A stretch of DNA of 39,410 bases from Alphaproteobacteria bacterium (GCA_017472065.1 JAFURB010000001.1:1-39410); one strand, 5' to 3'. Counted from the stretch's first letter, positions 1 through 9,534 are shown. Notes: generated from the sequence alone by a model not told the origin. Numbers and translations are program-made.

Positions 1-1
1 G

Positions 2-3000
2 GACAAACCTGTCTACAATGTAAAAGAATGCATGCTGCGTAATATGACATATTCCAGCAAGCTGAAATTGAAGCTGAGATTGATTTTATGGGATGTCGCA
101 GAAGATGGTAAAAAGACACTGCGTGACATCAAGGAACAAGAAATATTTATGGGCGAAGTGCCGTTAATGACCGAACGCGGCAGCTTTATCGCATCGGGTG
201 TTGAACGTGTTATCGTTTCCCAGATGCACCGTGCCCAGGGTGTTGTGTTTGCAACAACCAAAGAAGCCAAGGTTGCCGGTAATCCAATTACATATACCGC
301 GCGTATCATCCCAGAACATGGTTCTTGGATTGATTTCGAAGAATCCAAAGGCGTAATCTATGTTCGTATCGACCGTCGTCGCAAGGTTCCTGCAACTGTT
401 CTGTTGCGCTGTTTGCCAGCCGCCGAAGATGAAAAGAAATGGTTGGCAGAACCACGCAAAACATCAATTCGCGGTATGAGTGACACAGAAATCCTGGGGG
501 CTTTCTATAACCGCATTGGGTTGAAATTTGACGGTAAATTGTGGACTGGTGATGTTGCGTCATTCGAAGGTTTGGATAAATACCGCTTGAATTATGATTT
601 GATTAATCCAAAAGATAAAAAAGTCTTGGCATCCAAGGGCGATCGCTTGACCGCGAAACGTTTGAAAAAGATTATGGATGCGTCCAAGACATTTGGTATT
701 TTACCAGAATCTTTGGTTGGTGAATATCTGTTTGATCCAATTATGTCTGGCGACGAAGTTGTAATGCCAGCCGGCACAGAAATCACCGAAGAAGTCCTGA
801 ACGATTTGGATAAAATGAACATCAAAGAAATCAGCCTGATTTCTATTGATAACACAACAATCACGGCACACATGCGTAATACTTTGTTGGCTGACAAGAC
901 AACAAACCGTGAAGAAGCCTTGATTGAAATCTATAACATTATCCGTCCAGGCGAACGTCCAACATTGGAAGCTGCAATTAACCTGTTTATGCGCCAGGGC
1001 TTTGAACCTGCATACTATGATTTGTCGGCGGTTGGTCGTTTCAAGATGAACAAGCGTTTGAAAATCGATTCTGGCAAAAAACCAGAAGACGAACGTCTGT
1101 TGACCAAGGGCGACTTCTTGGCGGTATTGAAAACATTAACAAATATTATTGACCGCAAAGATACAGTTGATGATATTGACAACCTGTCAAATCGTCGTGT
1201 TCGCACAGTTGGCGAATTGTTGGAACAAAACTTCCGCACTGGTATGATTCGTATTGAACGTCTGGTTCGCGAAGCACTGTCCAGCCCGAACATTGCCAAC
1301 ATGCAACCACAAGATGTTATCAATGTAAAACCATTGATGTCATTGGTATCAGAATTCTTGGGTACATCACAATTGTCCCAGTTTATGGATGCATATAATC
1401 CATTGTCAGAACTGGAACACAAACGTTTGATTTCGGCATTGGGGCCTGGTGGCTTGAACCGTGACCGTGCGGGCATCGATGTTCGTGACGTTCACCCGAC
1501 ACACTATGGTCGTCTGTGTCCAATTCACACCCCCGAAGGTGCAAACATTGGTTTGATTAACCACTTGTCATCTTATGCGCGTGTAAACCCATATGGATTT
1601 ATTGAAACACCATATTATGTGGTTGAAAACGGTCGTGTTACAGACAAGATGGTATATTTGACCGCGGACGAAGAATTGGGTCACAAAATTGCCCAGGGTA
1701 ACACCCCAACAACCAAAGACGGTGTCTTGGCCGATGATACAGTAACGGCACGTGTTGATGGTGAATTTACCATGGTTCCAAAAGACGAAGTTGACTTAAT
1801 CGACGTTGAACCACGCCAGGTGGTATCAATTGCAACAGGTTTGATTCCGTTCGTTGAAAACGACGACGCGAACCGTGCGTTGATGGGTTCCAACATGCAG
1901 CGCCAGGGCGTTCCATTATTGCGCGTCCAGGCCCCATTGGTTGGTACCGGCATCGAACGCGAGGTTGCACGTGATTCCCGCACAGGTAAGGTTGCAAAAC
2001 GCAGTGGTGTTGTTGAATCTGTGGATGCAAACCGTATCGTGGTTAAATGTATGAACAGTCGCAATGTCGTAACTGGTGTTGACATTTACAACCTGGAAAA
2101 ATTCGAACGCAGCAACAGTGAAACATTGGTTCACCAGAAACCATTGGTCAAGGTTGGCGATCGTATTTCTGCGGGCGACATCATTGCTGACGGTTCATCA
2201 ATGAACTATGGTGAATTGGCATTGGGCCGCAATGTATTGGTTGCGTTTATGCCATGGCGTGGTTATAACTACGAAGACTCAATCGTTATCTCGGAAAAGA
2301 TTTCACGCGACGACGTGTTTACATCTGTAAAAATCGTTGAAAAAGAATTCAAGGTCCGTGATACCCAGTTGGGCCCAGAAAGTTTCACACGCGACATTCC
2401 AAACGTCAGCGAAGAAGCATTAAAGAATCTGGACGAATCCGGTATCATCTATGTTGGCGCACGCGTAAAACAGGGCGACATCTTGGTTGGTCGTGTTTCA
2501 CCAAAATCTGAAACATTATTGACCCCAGAAGAAGCACTGTTGCGTAACATCTTTGGTGAAAAGGCCTTAAATGTAAAAGATACATCACTGCGCGTTGGTC
2601 CAAACGAAGAAGGTACAGTTATCGGTGTTAATGTCTTGACCCGTCACGGTGTTAAGAAAGACGAACGCACCCAGATGATTGAACTGCAGAAAATTGAAAA
2701 GATTAACAAAGACCGCGAAGAAGAAACAAACATCATCGAAAAGGGCTTTGCTGACCAAATCTTCCAAATTGCAGAGGGTATGGTTATCGAATCCGGCACC
2801 GGCAGCTTGAAACCATTTATTGGCAAAAAACTGACCGCCGAAGTATTCGAAGGTATCCGCCCATCTGATGTGAAAAAATTGGTCGTTAAAAACAAAGAAG
2901 CACAGGCGAAAATTGATGAACTGCGTGAACAGCATGTTTTGAAATTGAAACAGTTGAACGAAGAAGCCGATGCCGAAGTTGCCAAAGCAACCGAAAGCAA

Positions 3001-3913
3001 TTCTTTGAACGCCGGTGTCTTGAAAGAGGTCAAAGTTTACATCGCACACAAGATGAAATTGCAGCCGGGTGACAAAATGGCGGGTCGTCACGGAAACAAG
3101 GGTATTGTTTCCAAGGTTGTACCTGTCGAAGATATGCCACACTTGGCCGACGGGACCCCTGTTGACATCGTTCTGAATCCATTGGGCGTACCATCGCGTA
3201 TGAACATTGGCCAGATTTTGGAAACCCACCTTGGTATGGCGGCGCGCACATTGGGCGCACAAATCGGTGCGGTTCTGGACGAAGTAAAGGCAAAACGCGC
3301 GGTTACCGACGATTTGCGTACAATCATGGGCAAGGTTTATGGCAAAGATGTTGCCGACAAACTGGAAAAAATGACGGACACAGATGTCCGCGCCCAGGCG
3401 GCCTTGCTGCGTGACGGTGTTCCAATGGCGACACCAACATTTGACGGTGCAACCCCCGAAGATATTCGCGCAATGTTGAAATTGGCTGGTCTGCCAGAAA
3501 CGGGTCAGTTTGACTTGTACGACGGTATGACGGGTGAAAAGTTTGCACGTCCGGTAACAGTTGGTGTTATGTACATGCTGAAACTGCATCACTTTGTTGA
3601 TGAAAAGATTCACGCGCGTTCAATTGGTAACTATTCATTGGTAACGCAACAGCCATTGTCTGGTAAAGCCCACATGGGTGGCCAGCGTTTGGGTGAAATG
3701 GAGGTGTGGGCACTGGAAGCCCACGGTGCCGCCCACCTGTTGCGCGAAATGTTAACGGTTAAATCTGACGATATCACTGGCCGAAACAAGATGTATGAAT
3801 CCATCATTTCCGGCAGCAACGATATCCAGACCGGAACCCCAGAAGCATTCAACGTATTCGTTCGCGAATTGCGTGGATTGGGTCTGGCAATGACACCAAA
3901 GAAAGTAGATTAG
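2..3913 (+). CDS. rpoB: RNA polymerase beta subunit, 5' end cut by window edge
   Basis: Beta subunit of RNA polymerase, which forms half of the active-site cleft and the rifampicin pocket. The reading frame is open from base 2 and enters the window at DKPVYNVKEC, matching the conserved segment near residue 80 of E. coli RpoB, so about 80 N-terminal residues lie upstream; the ATG at 32 is internal and not the start. Seen in order: DIKEQE and GEVPLMT, the rifampicin cluster (SQLSQFMDAYNPLSELEHKR, about 1366-1426), HPTHYGRLCPIHTPEG, the switch/active-site block GDKMAGRHGNKG (about 3070) and the C-terminal clamp block (KAHMGGQRLGEMEVWALEAHGA). The rifampicin cluster carries HKRLIS where most bacteria have HKRRIS or HKRRLS, that is Leu at E. 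coli position 529. The gene is followed by rpoC after 89 bases, as in the standard rpoBC operon. Stop is TAG, rare in this window. Confidence 0.98.
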   Translation, partial: DKPVYNVKECMLRNMTYSSKLKLKLRLILWDVAEDGKKTLRDIKEQEIFMGEVPLMTERGSFIASGVERVIVSQMHRAQGVVFATTKEAKVAGNPITYTARIIPEHGSWIDFEESKGVIYVRIDRRRKVPATVLLRCLPAAEDEKKWLAEPRKTSIRGMSDTEILGAFYNRIGLKFDGKLWTGDVASFEGLDKYRLNYDLINPKDKKVLASKGDRLTAKRLKKIMDASKTFGILPESLVGEYLFDPIMSGDEVVMPAGTEITEEVLNDLDKMNIKEISLISIDNTTITAHMRNTLLADKTTNREEALIEIYNIIRPGERPTLEAAINLFMRQGFEPAYYDLSAVGRFKMNKRLKIDSGKKPEDERLLTKGDFLAVLKTLTNIIDRKDTVDDIDNLSNRRVRTVGELLEQNFRTGMIRIERLVREALSSPNIANMQPQDVINVKPLMSLVSEFLGTSQLSQFMDAYNPLSELEHKRLISALGPGGLNRDRAGIDVRDVHPTHYGRLCPIHTPEGANIGLINHLSSYARVNPYGFIETPYYVVENGRVTDKMVYLTADEELGHKIAQGNTPTTKDGVLADDTVTARVDGEFTMVPKDEVDLIDVEPRQVVSIATGLIPFVENDDANRALMGSNMQRQGVPLLRVQAPLVGTGIEREVARDSRTGKVAKRSGVVESVDANRIVVKCMNSRNVVTGVDIYNLEKFERSNSETLVHQKPLVKVGDRISAGDIIADGSSMNYGELALGRNVLVAFMPWRGYNYEDSIVISEKISRDDVFTSVKIVEKEFKVRDTQLGPESFTRDIPNVSEEALKNLDESGIIYVGARVKQGDILVGRVSPKSETLLTPEEALLRNIFGEKALNVKDTSLRVGPNEEGTVIGVNVLTRHGVKKDERTQMIELQKIEKINKDREEETNIIEKGFADQIFQIAEGMVIESGTGSLKPFIGKKLTAEVFEGIRPSDVKKLVVKNKEAQAKIDELREQHVLKLKQLNEEADAEVAKATESNSLNAGVLKEVKVYIAHKMKLQPGDKMAGRHGNKGIVSKVVPVEDMPHLADGTPVDIVLNPLGVPSRMNIGQILETHLGMAARTLGAQIGAVLDEVKAKRAVTDDLRTIMGKVYGKDVADKLEKMTDTDVRAQAALLRDGVPMATPTFDGATPEDIRAMLKLAGLPETGQFDLYDGMTGEKFARPVTVGVMYMLKLHHFVDEKIHARSIGNYSLVTQQPLSGKAHMGGQRLGEMEVWALEAHGAAHLLREMLTVKSDDITGRNKMYESIISGSNDIQTGTPEAFNVFVRELRGLGLAMTPKKVD

Positions 3914-3974
3914 TTGTTAGCATTGGTGTGGGGCATCATCCCCCCACACCCTAACCACTAGCCACTAACAACTA
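3911..3974 (+). promoter_or_regulatory. Nested stem-loop between rpoB and rpoC
   Basis: The rpoB stop codon begins a perfect 10-base arm (TAGTTGTTAG, 3911-3920) that pairs with CTAACAACTA at 3965-3974. Inside lies a perfect 9-base-pair hairpin, GGTGTGGGG (3925-3933) with CCCCACACC (3942-3950). There is no T-tract, so it is not an ordinary terminator. It may be an mRNA processing or stability element that sets the rpoB/rpoC ratio (inference). Confidence 0.55.
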
Positions 3975-4002
3975 AAAACTATTTTATAAGGAGCAAAATA
4001 TA

Positions 4003-7000
4003 ATGAGCAATATGTTGCAAAAGATATTTGGACAAATCGAAACCAAGGAACAGTTTGATGCATTGCGTATTACAATTGCATCACCCGAAGAAATTCTGTC
4101 TTGGTCTTTTGGCGAAGTGAAAAAGCCTGAAACAATCAACTATCACTCGCTGAAACCAGAGGCCGAAGGGCTGTTCTGTCAGCAGATTTTTGGTCCGGTC
4201 AAAGATTATGAATGTGCGTGTGGTAAATATAAACGCATCAAATTCCGTGGCGTTGTTTGTGAACGTTGTGGGGTCGAAGTTGGCCCATCCGCTGTTCGTC
4301 GCGAACGCATGGGGCATATCAAATTGGCAATGCCGGTTGCACACACATGGTTCCTGCGCGAAGGCAAAATAGCAACCCTGTTAAACAACCTGCCACAAAA
4401 GAAATTAGAACAGGTTATTTCATATGATGCATACATTGTTATTGAACCAGGTTTAACAAACCTGAAACTGTACGATGTAATCAGCGAAGACGAATACCAG
4501 GCCGCCGTCGAAGAATTTGGCGCGGACGCGTTCCGCGTTGGTATCGGTGCCGAAGGTGTTCGTTCAATCATCGAAAACCTGGATATGGGCGATGAACGCA
4601 CACGTCTGCGCGCAGAATTGGCAGATACAAAATCTGAAACCAAGCGCAAATCTATTATTAAACAGTTAAAATTGGTCGAAGCATTCTTGGATTCTAAAAC
4701 AAATCCAGCATGGATGATGCCAGATATCATCCCTGTTATCCCACCAGATATGCGCCCATTGGTAACATTGGATGCGGGGCATGTTGCGGCATCTGACCTG
4801 AACGATTTGTATCGTCGCGTTATCATCCGTAACAATCGTTTGAAACGTTTCGTAGAAATGCATGCACCAGACATCATTGTTCGCAATGAAAAACGCATGT
4901 TACAAGAAGCGGTTGATTCCCTGTTTGATAACGGCCACAAGGCCCGTCCAATGGTTTCCCAGAACCGTCGCCCATTGAAATCATTATCTGATTCATTGCG
5001 CGGTAAATCTGGTCGTTTCCGTATGAACATGTTGGGTAAACGTGTTGACTATTCTGGCCGTTCGGTTATCGTATCTGGTCCAACATTGAAATTGCACCAG
5101 GTTGGCTTGCCAAAAACAATGGCATTAGAATTGTTCAAACCATTTGTTTATGCACGCCTGTTGGCGGGGGATTATGCAAACACATTGAAAACCGCCCGTA
5201 AAATGGTTGAAAACGGCGAAGATGTCGTATGGGAAATCCTGGAAAAAGTTATTTATGAACATCCAGTTCTGTTGAACCGTGCGCCAACATTGCACCGTTT
5301 GTCATTGCTGGCATTTGAACCAGTGTTGATTGAAGGCAAGGCAATCCGTCTGCATCCATTGGTATGTTCTGGATTTAATGCTGACTTTGACGGTGACCAG
5401 ATGTCTGTTCACGTTCCAATTTCATTAGAAGCACAATTAGAAGCACGCACATTGATGTTGTCTTCGAACAATGTATTGTCGCCTGCGAACGGTGCGCCAA
5501 TGATTGTTCCATCCCAAGACATGGTATTGGGTGTGTACTATATCTCGCTGATTAATGGCGAACACACCGATAAATCACCACGTTTTGCAAACATGGACGA
5601 AGTAAAATTGGCCTTGGAAAACAAGACAATTACATTACACACACCAATTGTTGCGCGTATCAATGGCAAAACATATAAAACAACGGCTGGCCGTATGATT
5701 TTGGGTGAATTGTTGCCAAAATCTGACAATATGCCATTTGATTTGGTGAACAAGGTTATGCCACGCAGTGCGATTAAATCATTATTGGCCACAACATATG
5801 AACGTTGCGGCGACAAGGCGATGATTTTATTGGCAGACGCGTTGAAAGATACTGGCTTTGAACAGGCGGCGCGCAGTGGTATTTCCATTGGTTATGACGA
5901 CATCGTTATTCCAGAAGAAAAGAAGGCGATGATTGCAGAATCAGAAAAAATTGCCGAAGAAATCGAAGAACAATATCAAAACGGTTTGTTGTCTGGCGGT
6001 GAACGTTACAACAAACTGGTCGATATGTGGCAGAAAACAACTGACAAATTGGGTGATATGGCGTATGCTGCGCTGGGTAAAACAACCGGTGACAACTGGA
6101 ATTCTATCCACATGATGGCATTGTCCGAAGCCCGTGGTTCCAAACGCCAGATTCAGCAGTTGGCTGGTATGCGTGGTATGATGCAGAAACCAGACGGCTC
6201 TATTATTGAAGTTCCAATTATTTCGAACTTTAAGGAAGGTTTGACCATGTCTGAATACTTTACATCCACCCACGGTGCGCGTAAAGGTATGTCGGACACG
6301 GCGTTGAAGACTGCTGACGCAGGTTACTTGACCCGTCGCTTGGTTGAATTGGCACAAAATACAGTTATTACAGAACACGACTGTGGCACAACAGAATTCA
6401 TTACTGCTAAACCGGTATACCAGGGTTCTACATTGTCTGTTCCATTGGGTGATGTTGTATTGGGGCGCACGGCGGCACACGACATTGTTCATCCTTTGAC
6501 CAAGGAAGTCATTGTCCCAGCCGGCGAATTAATCACCAAGGCTGCATCCAAGGCAATCAATGAATCAGGTCTGCCATCTGTTGATGTTCGCAGTGTTCTG
6601 ACATGCTGCAGTGATGGTCTGTGTGCGAAATGTTATGGTATGGACTTGTCACGCAACGCATTGGTACATGTCGGCGAAGCCGTCGGTGTTATCGCAGGTC
6701 AGTCCATTGGTGAACCAGGTACCCAGTTGACATTGCGTACCTTCCACATTGGTGGTATTGCGGCCGGTGGCACAGACAGTCACTTTATCGAAGTCCCAGT
6801 TGCAGGTCGCATCAAATTGATTGGTGTTAACACAATTAAGAACAGTGCAGGTCGTGTTGTTGTCTTGTCACGCAACGGTAAAATTGCCATTGTTGATGAC
6901 GCAGACAAAGAACTGTTCAGCTGTGCATTACCATACGCATCAATGTTAATTGTTAACGACGGCGACAGTGTTGAAAAAGGTGCCAAGGTTGCAGAATGGG

Positions 7001-8112
7001 ATCCATATTCCAACACAATCATCGCCGAAGCTGATGGTACTGTAAACTATAATGACCTGGTTGAAAACGTATCGTTCCAAGAAGAAGTTGATTCTATGAC
7101 TGGTATCGTTTCACGCAAGGTTATTAACTGGAAAACAAACACCAAAAAGGCATTGAAACCTGCGGTTACATTGGTTGACGCATCGGGTAATGTTATTAAC
7201 TTGGGCGGTAAAAAGATAGCAGAATATCTGTTACCAATCTATTCTATCCTGAACGTTGCGAACGGCGACACGGTTCGCGCAGGTGATATCTTGGCGCGTA
7301 TCCCAGTCCAGACAAAACGTACAGGCGACATTACAGGCGGTCTGCCACGTGTTAATGAATTATTGGAAGTTCGTCGTCCAACAAACCCAGCATTGCTGGC
7401 GGAAATCGATGGTACAGTTGATTTGGAAGATGCAAAATCAAAAATCATCATCCGTATTGAACCGACCGATGGCACCGCACCTGTTGAATATGCGGTTCCA
7501 AAGGGTACAAACCTGTTGGTTCGCAGTGGTGATATGGTTAAAAAGGCTGACAAACTGGTTGACGGTGATCCTGTACCACAAGATATCTTGCGTATCTTGG
7601 GCCAGAAAGCCTTGGCAACATTTATGGTTGACCAGATTCAGCAGGTTTATCGCCTTCAGGGTGTGACGATTAATGACAAACACATCGAAATTCTGATACG
7701 TGAAATGACACGCCGTGTTGAAATCACGAATCCAGGCGACACAGGCTTCTTGATGGGCCAGGTTGTTGACCGTGTTGATTTCGAAGAAGAAAATGCCCGT
7801 GTTGCCCGTGACGGTGGCCGTCTGGCCGAAGCATCCCAGGTCTTGGTTGGCTTGACACGTGCGTCCCTGACATCACGTTCGTTCATTTCGAACGCATCGT
7901 TCCAACAGACAACCAAGGTATTGGTAGATGCTGCGATTTCCGGTTCAACCGACAAATTGGTTGGTATCAACGAAAACTTGATTGTTGGTCGTTTGATTCC
8001 AATTGGAACCGGTGCATATGTCCGTCGCGTACGCGAAATTGCCAAAGAAGAAGAAAAGGCAGAACGCTTGGCACGCGAAGGCAATGCCCAGCAGCAATTG
8101 TTGGATATCTAA
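4003..8112 (+). CDS. rpoC: RNA polymerase beta-prime subunit
   Basis: Catalytic largest subunit of RNA polymerase; 1369 residues, close to the usual proteobacterial length (about 1400). The start ATG is preceded by AAGGAG at 3988-3993. Visible motifs: N-terminal zinc ribbon with Cys71, Cys73, Cys86 and Cys89 (CACGKYKRIKFRGVVCERC); the catalytic loop NADFDGDQM at residues 459-467, whose three Asp bind the essential Mg2+; the bridge-helix/trigger-loop region (ARGSKRQIQQLAGMRGMM, GEPGTQLTLRTFHIGG); and the second zinc site formed by the Cys of EHDCGT plus CCSDGLCAKC at residues 868-877. That second site reads C-x5-C-x2-C, where E. coli has C-x6-C-x2-C. It is co-transcribed with rpoB. Confidence 0.98.
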   Translation: MSNMLQKIFGQIETKEQFDALRITIASPEEILSWSFGEVKKPETINYHSLKPEAEGLFCQQIFGPVKDYECACGKYKRIKFRGVVCERCGVEVGPSAVRRERMGHIKLAMPVAHTWFLREGKIATLLNNLPQKKLEQVISYDAYIVIEPGLTNLKLYDVISEDEYQAAVEEFGADAFRVGIGAEGVRSIIENLDMGDERTRLRAELADTKSETKRKSIIKQLKLVEAFLDSKTNPAWMMPDIIPVIPPDMRPLVTLDAGHVAASDLNDLYRRVIIRNNRLKRFVEMHAPDIIVRNEKRMLQEAVDSLFDNGHKARPMVSQNRRPLKSLSDSLRGKSGRFRMNMLGKRVDYSGRSVIVSGPTLKLHQVGLPKTMALELFKPFVYARLLAGDYANTLKTARKMVENGEDVVWEILEKVIYEHPVLLNRAPTLHRLSLLAFEPVLIEGKAIRLHPLVCSGFNADFDGDQMSVHVPISLEAQLEARTLMLSSNNVLSPANGAPMIVPSQDMVLGVYYISLINGEHTDKSPRFANMDEVKLALENKTITLHTPIVARINGKTYKTTAGRMILGELLPKSDNMPFDLVNKVMPRSAIKSLLATTYERCGDKAMILLADALKDTGFEQAARSGISIGYDDIVIPEEKKAMIAESEKIAEEIEEQYQNGLLSGGERYNKLVDMWQKTTDKLGDMAYAALGKTTGDNWNSIHMMALSEARGSKRQIQQLAGMRGMMQKPDGSIIEVPIISNFKEGLTMSEYFTSTHGARKGMSDTALKTADAGYLTRRLVELAQNTVITEHDCGTTEFITAKPVYQGSTLSVPLGDVVLGRTAAHDIVHPLTKEVIVPAGELITKAASKAINESGLPSVDVRSVLTCCSDGLCAKCYGMDLSRNALVHVGEAVGVIAGQSIGEPGTQLTLRTFHIGGIAAGGTDSHFIEVPVAGRIKLIGVNTIKNSAGRVVVLSRNGKIAIVDDADKELFSCALPYASMLIVNDGDSVEKGAKVAEWDPYSNTIIAEADGTVNYNDLVENVSFQEEVDSMTGIVSRKVINWKTNTKKALKPAVTLVDASGNVINLGGKKIAEYLLPIYSILNVANGDTVRAGDILARIPVQTKRTGDITGGLPRVNELLEVRRPTNPALLAEIDGTVDLEDAKSKIIIRIEPTDGTAPVEYAVPKGTNLLVRSGDMVKKADKLVDGDPVPQDILRILGQKALATFMVDQIQQVYRLQGVTINDKHIEILIREMTRRVEITNPGDTGFLMGQVVDRVDFEEENARVARDGGRLAEASQVLVGLTRASLTSRSFISNASFQQTTKVLVDAAISGSTDKLVGINENLIVGRLIPIGTGAYVRRVREIAKEEEKAERLAREGNAQQQLLDI

Positions 8113-8121
8113 TGAATCCAT

Positions 8122-8160
8122 CACATCCCTGGGGGTAAAACCTGGGGATGTGTAAACTTT
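8122..8160 (+). terminator. Probable terminator after rpoC
   Basis: CACATCCC (8122-8129) pairs with GGGATGTG (8145-8152), followed by a weak T stretch (TAAACTTTT). The position directly after the rpoC stop fits the end of the rpoBC operon; the poor T-tract makes it uncertain. Confidence 0.5.
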
Positions 8161-8163
8161 TGC

Positions 8164-8191
8164 TTGCAAATCAGGAATATTTGAATAGAAT
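8164..8191 (+). promoter_or_regulatory. Predicted promoter of rpmF
   Basis: TTGCAA (8164-8169), 16-base spacer, TAGAAT (8186-8191). The expected start of transcription, near 8198, leaves a leader of about 25 bases with AAAGGA before the rpmF ATG. Confidence 0.5.
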
Positions 8192-8222
8192 AGTCTTTCG
8201 GAAAATATAAAAGGATAATAAA

Positions 8223-8372
8223 ATGGCAACGCCAAGAAGTAAAACAAGTAAATCACGCAGCGCCCAGCGCCAGTCACACGATGCATTGTCTGTTATGCCA
8301 TGCAGCGTATGCAAGGTTTGCGGCGAAAAGAAACGCCCACATCACGTTTGTGCGGCATGTGGTGCGAAATAA
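8223..8372 (+). CDS. rpmF: 50S ribosomal protein L32
   Basis: A 49-residue protein beginning MATPRSKTSKSRSAQRQSHD, which matches the conserved L32 start (KxKTSKSRRxxRRxHD). The C-terminal half holds a four-cysteine zinc ribbon, CKVCGEKKRPHHVCAAC, so this is the zinc-binding (C+) form of L32. L32 sits near the peptidyl-transferase centre side of the large subunit. The ATG follows AAAGGATAATAA, a good ribosome site. As in many bacteria it is the upstream neighbour of plsX, but here a terminator-like hairpin separates the two. The usual third and fourth members of the block, fabH and ihfA, are about 7.5 kb away on the other strand. Confidence 0.96.
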   Translation: MATPRSKTSKSRSAQRQSHDALSVMPCSVCKVCGEKKRPHHVCAACGAK

Positions 8373-8387
8373 TTTAACCAAAATTTC

Positions 8388-8432
8388 GGGGCAGATATGA
8401 CCGCGCGTGCTGTGGTCTGTCTGCCGTTTTTT
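8388..8432 (+). terminator. Terminator-like hairpin between rpmF and plsX
   Basis: GGCAGA (8390-8395) pairs with TCTGCC (8420-8425) and GACC (8399-8402) with GGTC (8414-8417), followed by G and six T (8427-8432). The T-run ends eight bases before the plsX ATG. It could terminate rpmF mRNA, or act as an attenuator that adjusts read-through into plsX. Confidence 0.6.
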
Positions 8433-8440
8433 ATATTGCT

Positions 8441-9508
8441 ATGTCAGAACAAAAGAAAATTATTGCTGTTGATGCTATGAGTGGGGACAAAGGCCCATCG
8501 GCCGTCCTGGGGGGTATCAACCAGTTTTTATATCAAAATGGCGAAGACAAGGTCACATTTCGTCTGTTCGGTGATGAAAAGCGTCTGCGTCGCATGCTGA
8601 CCAAATATCCACGTGTCGGCCGCAATGTAGAGGTTGTACATGCCCCAAATGTTATCAAGGGTACAGACAAAATCATGGATGTTTTGCGCCATGCCCAAGA
8701 TACATCTATGTATATGGCGATTAAGGACGTTCGCGAAGGAAATTCCACCGCGGTTGTCAGTGCGGGTAATACCGGTGTTTTGATGTCTTTGTCAAAATTG
8801 GCATTAAAGACGGTTGAAGGTATTGCGCGTCCTGCGATTACAACGATGTTACCATCGGGCGCCGGGGACAGCCGTGTGGTTGTTTTAGACCTGGGGGCAA
8901 ATGTTCAATGTGACGAAACAATTTTATTTGACTTTGCCGTCCTGGGCAGTGTCTATGCCGAGGTTATGGGAAAAATGCCAAAACCAAAATTAGGTGTTTT
9001 GAACATTGGTTCCGAAGAAACCAAGGGTAACGAAACATTGGTGCATTTGAATCACGTGCTGACCGAACACAAAGATGAATTGCCATATGAATACCTGGGG
9101 TTTGTTGAGGCAAATGATATCAGCGCAGGCAAGGTCCAGGTTGTTGTTACCGATGGATTTACAGGCAATATCGTATTAAAAACGGTCGAAGGTACCGCCA
9201 AATTGATTAAACGCGTTATTGTTGAAAATTTCAAGAAATCAATCCTGGCGATGATTGGTGCATTTTTCTTGGTTCATGTATTCAAACGGTTAAAGCATAA
9301 AATTGACCCGCGTTCATATGCCGGTGCGGTGTTCCTGGGGCTAAAGGGGTTTGCGGTTAAAACCCACGGCAACAGTGATGCATTGGCATTTGCCAATTCG
9401 TTAAAGTATGCATCAGATTTGATTCATGCAAATCTTAATGGCTTGATTGCGGAACGTGCAAAATCTGTTGAATCGATACGCAGCCAGTTACAGCAAGAAA
9501 AACAATAA
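8441..9508 (+). CDS. plsX: Phosphate acyltransferase PlsX
   Basis: PlsX converts acyl-ACP and phosphate to acyl-phosphate, the acyl donor for PlsY in the first step of phospholipid synthesis; it is a peripheral membrane enzyme. The 355-residue product starts IIAVDAMSGDKGPSAVL, the family N-terminal motif (VDAMGGDxGP, here with Ser for the first Gly), and contains SAGNTGVLM, VLDLGANVQC, LLNIGSEETKGN-type (here LNIGSEETKGN) and VVTDGFTGNIVLKT, all diagnostic for PlsX. No Shine-Dalgarno sequence is visible before the ATG; the preceding bases are the T-run of a hairpin. The start is nevertheless fixed by the conserved N-terminus. It probably depends on read-through from rpmF, since no clear promoter lies in the 68-base gap. 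Confidence 0.95.
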   Translation: MSEQKKIIAVDAMSGDKGPSAVLGGINQFLYQNGEDKVTFRLFGDEKRLRRMLTKYPRVGRNVEVVHAPNVIKGTDKIMDVLRHAQDTSMYMAIKDVREGNSTAVVSAGNTGVLMSLSKLALKTVEGIARPAITTMLPSGAGDSRVVVLDLGANVQCDETILFDFAVLGSVYAEVMGKMPKPKLGVLNIGSEETKGNETLVHLNHVLTEHKDELPYEYLGFVEANDISAGKVQVVVTDGFTGNIVLKTVEGTAKLIKRVIVENFKKSILAMIGAFFLVHVFKRLKHKIDPRSYAGAVFLGLKGFAVKTHGNSDALAFANSLKYASDLIHANLNGLIAERAKSVESIRSQLQQEKQ

Positions 9509-9534
9509 AAATCCCGGCGATGCCGGGATTTTTA
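9507..9534. terminator. Bidirectional terminator, plsX / XRE gene
   Basis: ATCCCGGC (9511-9518), loop GAT, GCCGGGAT (9522-9529), flanked by A-tract and T-tract. It works for plsX on the plus strand and the convergent regulator gene, whose stop codon lies within it. Confidence 0.85.

Noticed and set aside
2585-3613. 342-codon minus-strand frame within rpoB
   Set aside because: Antisense shadow of rpoB created by its biased codon use.
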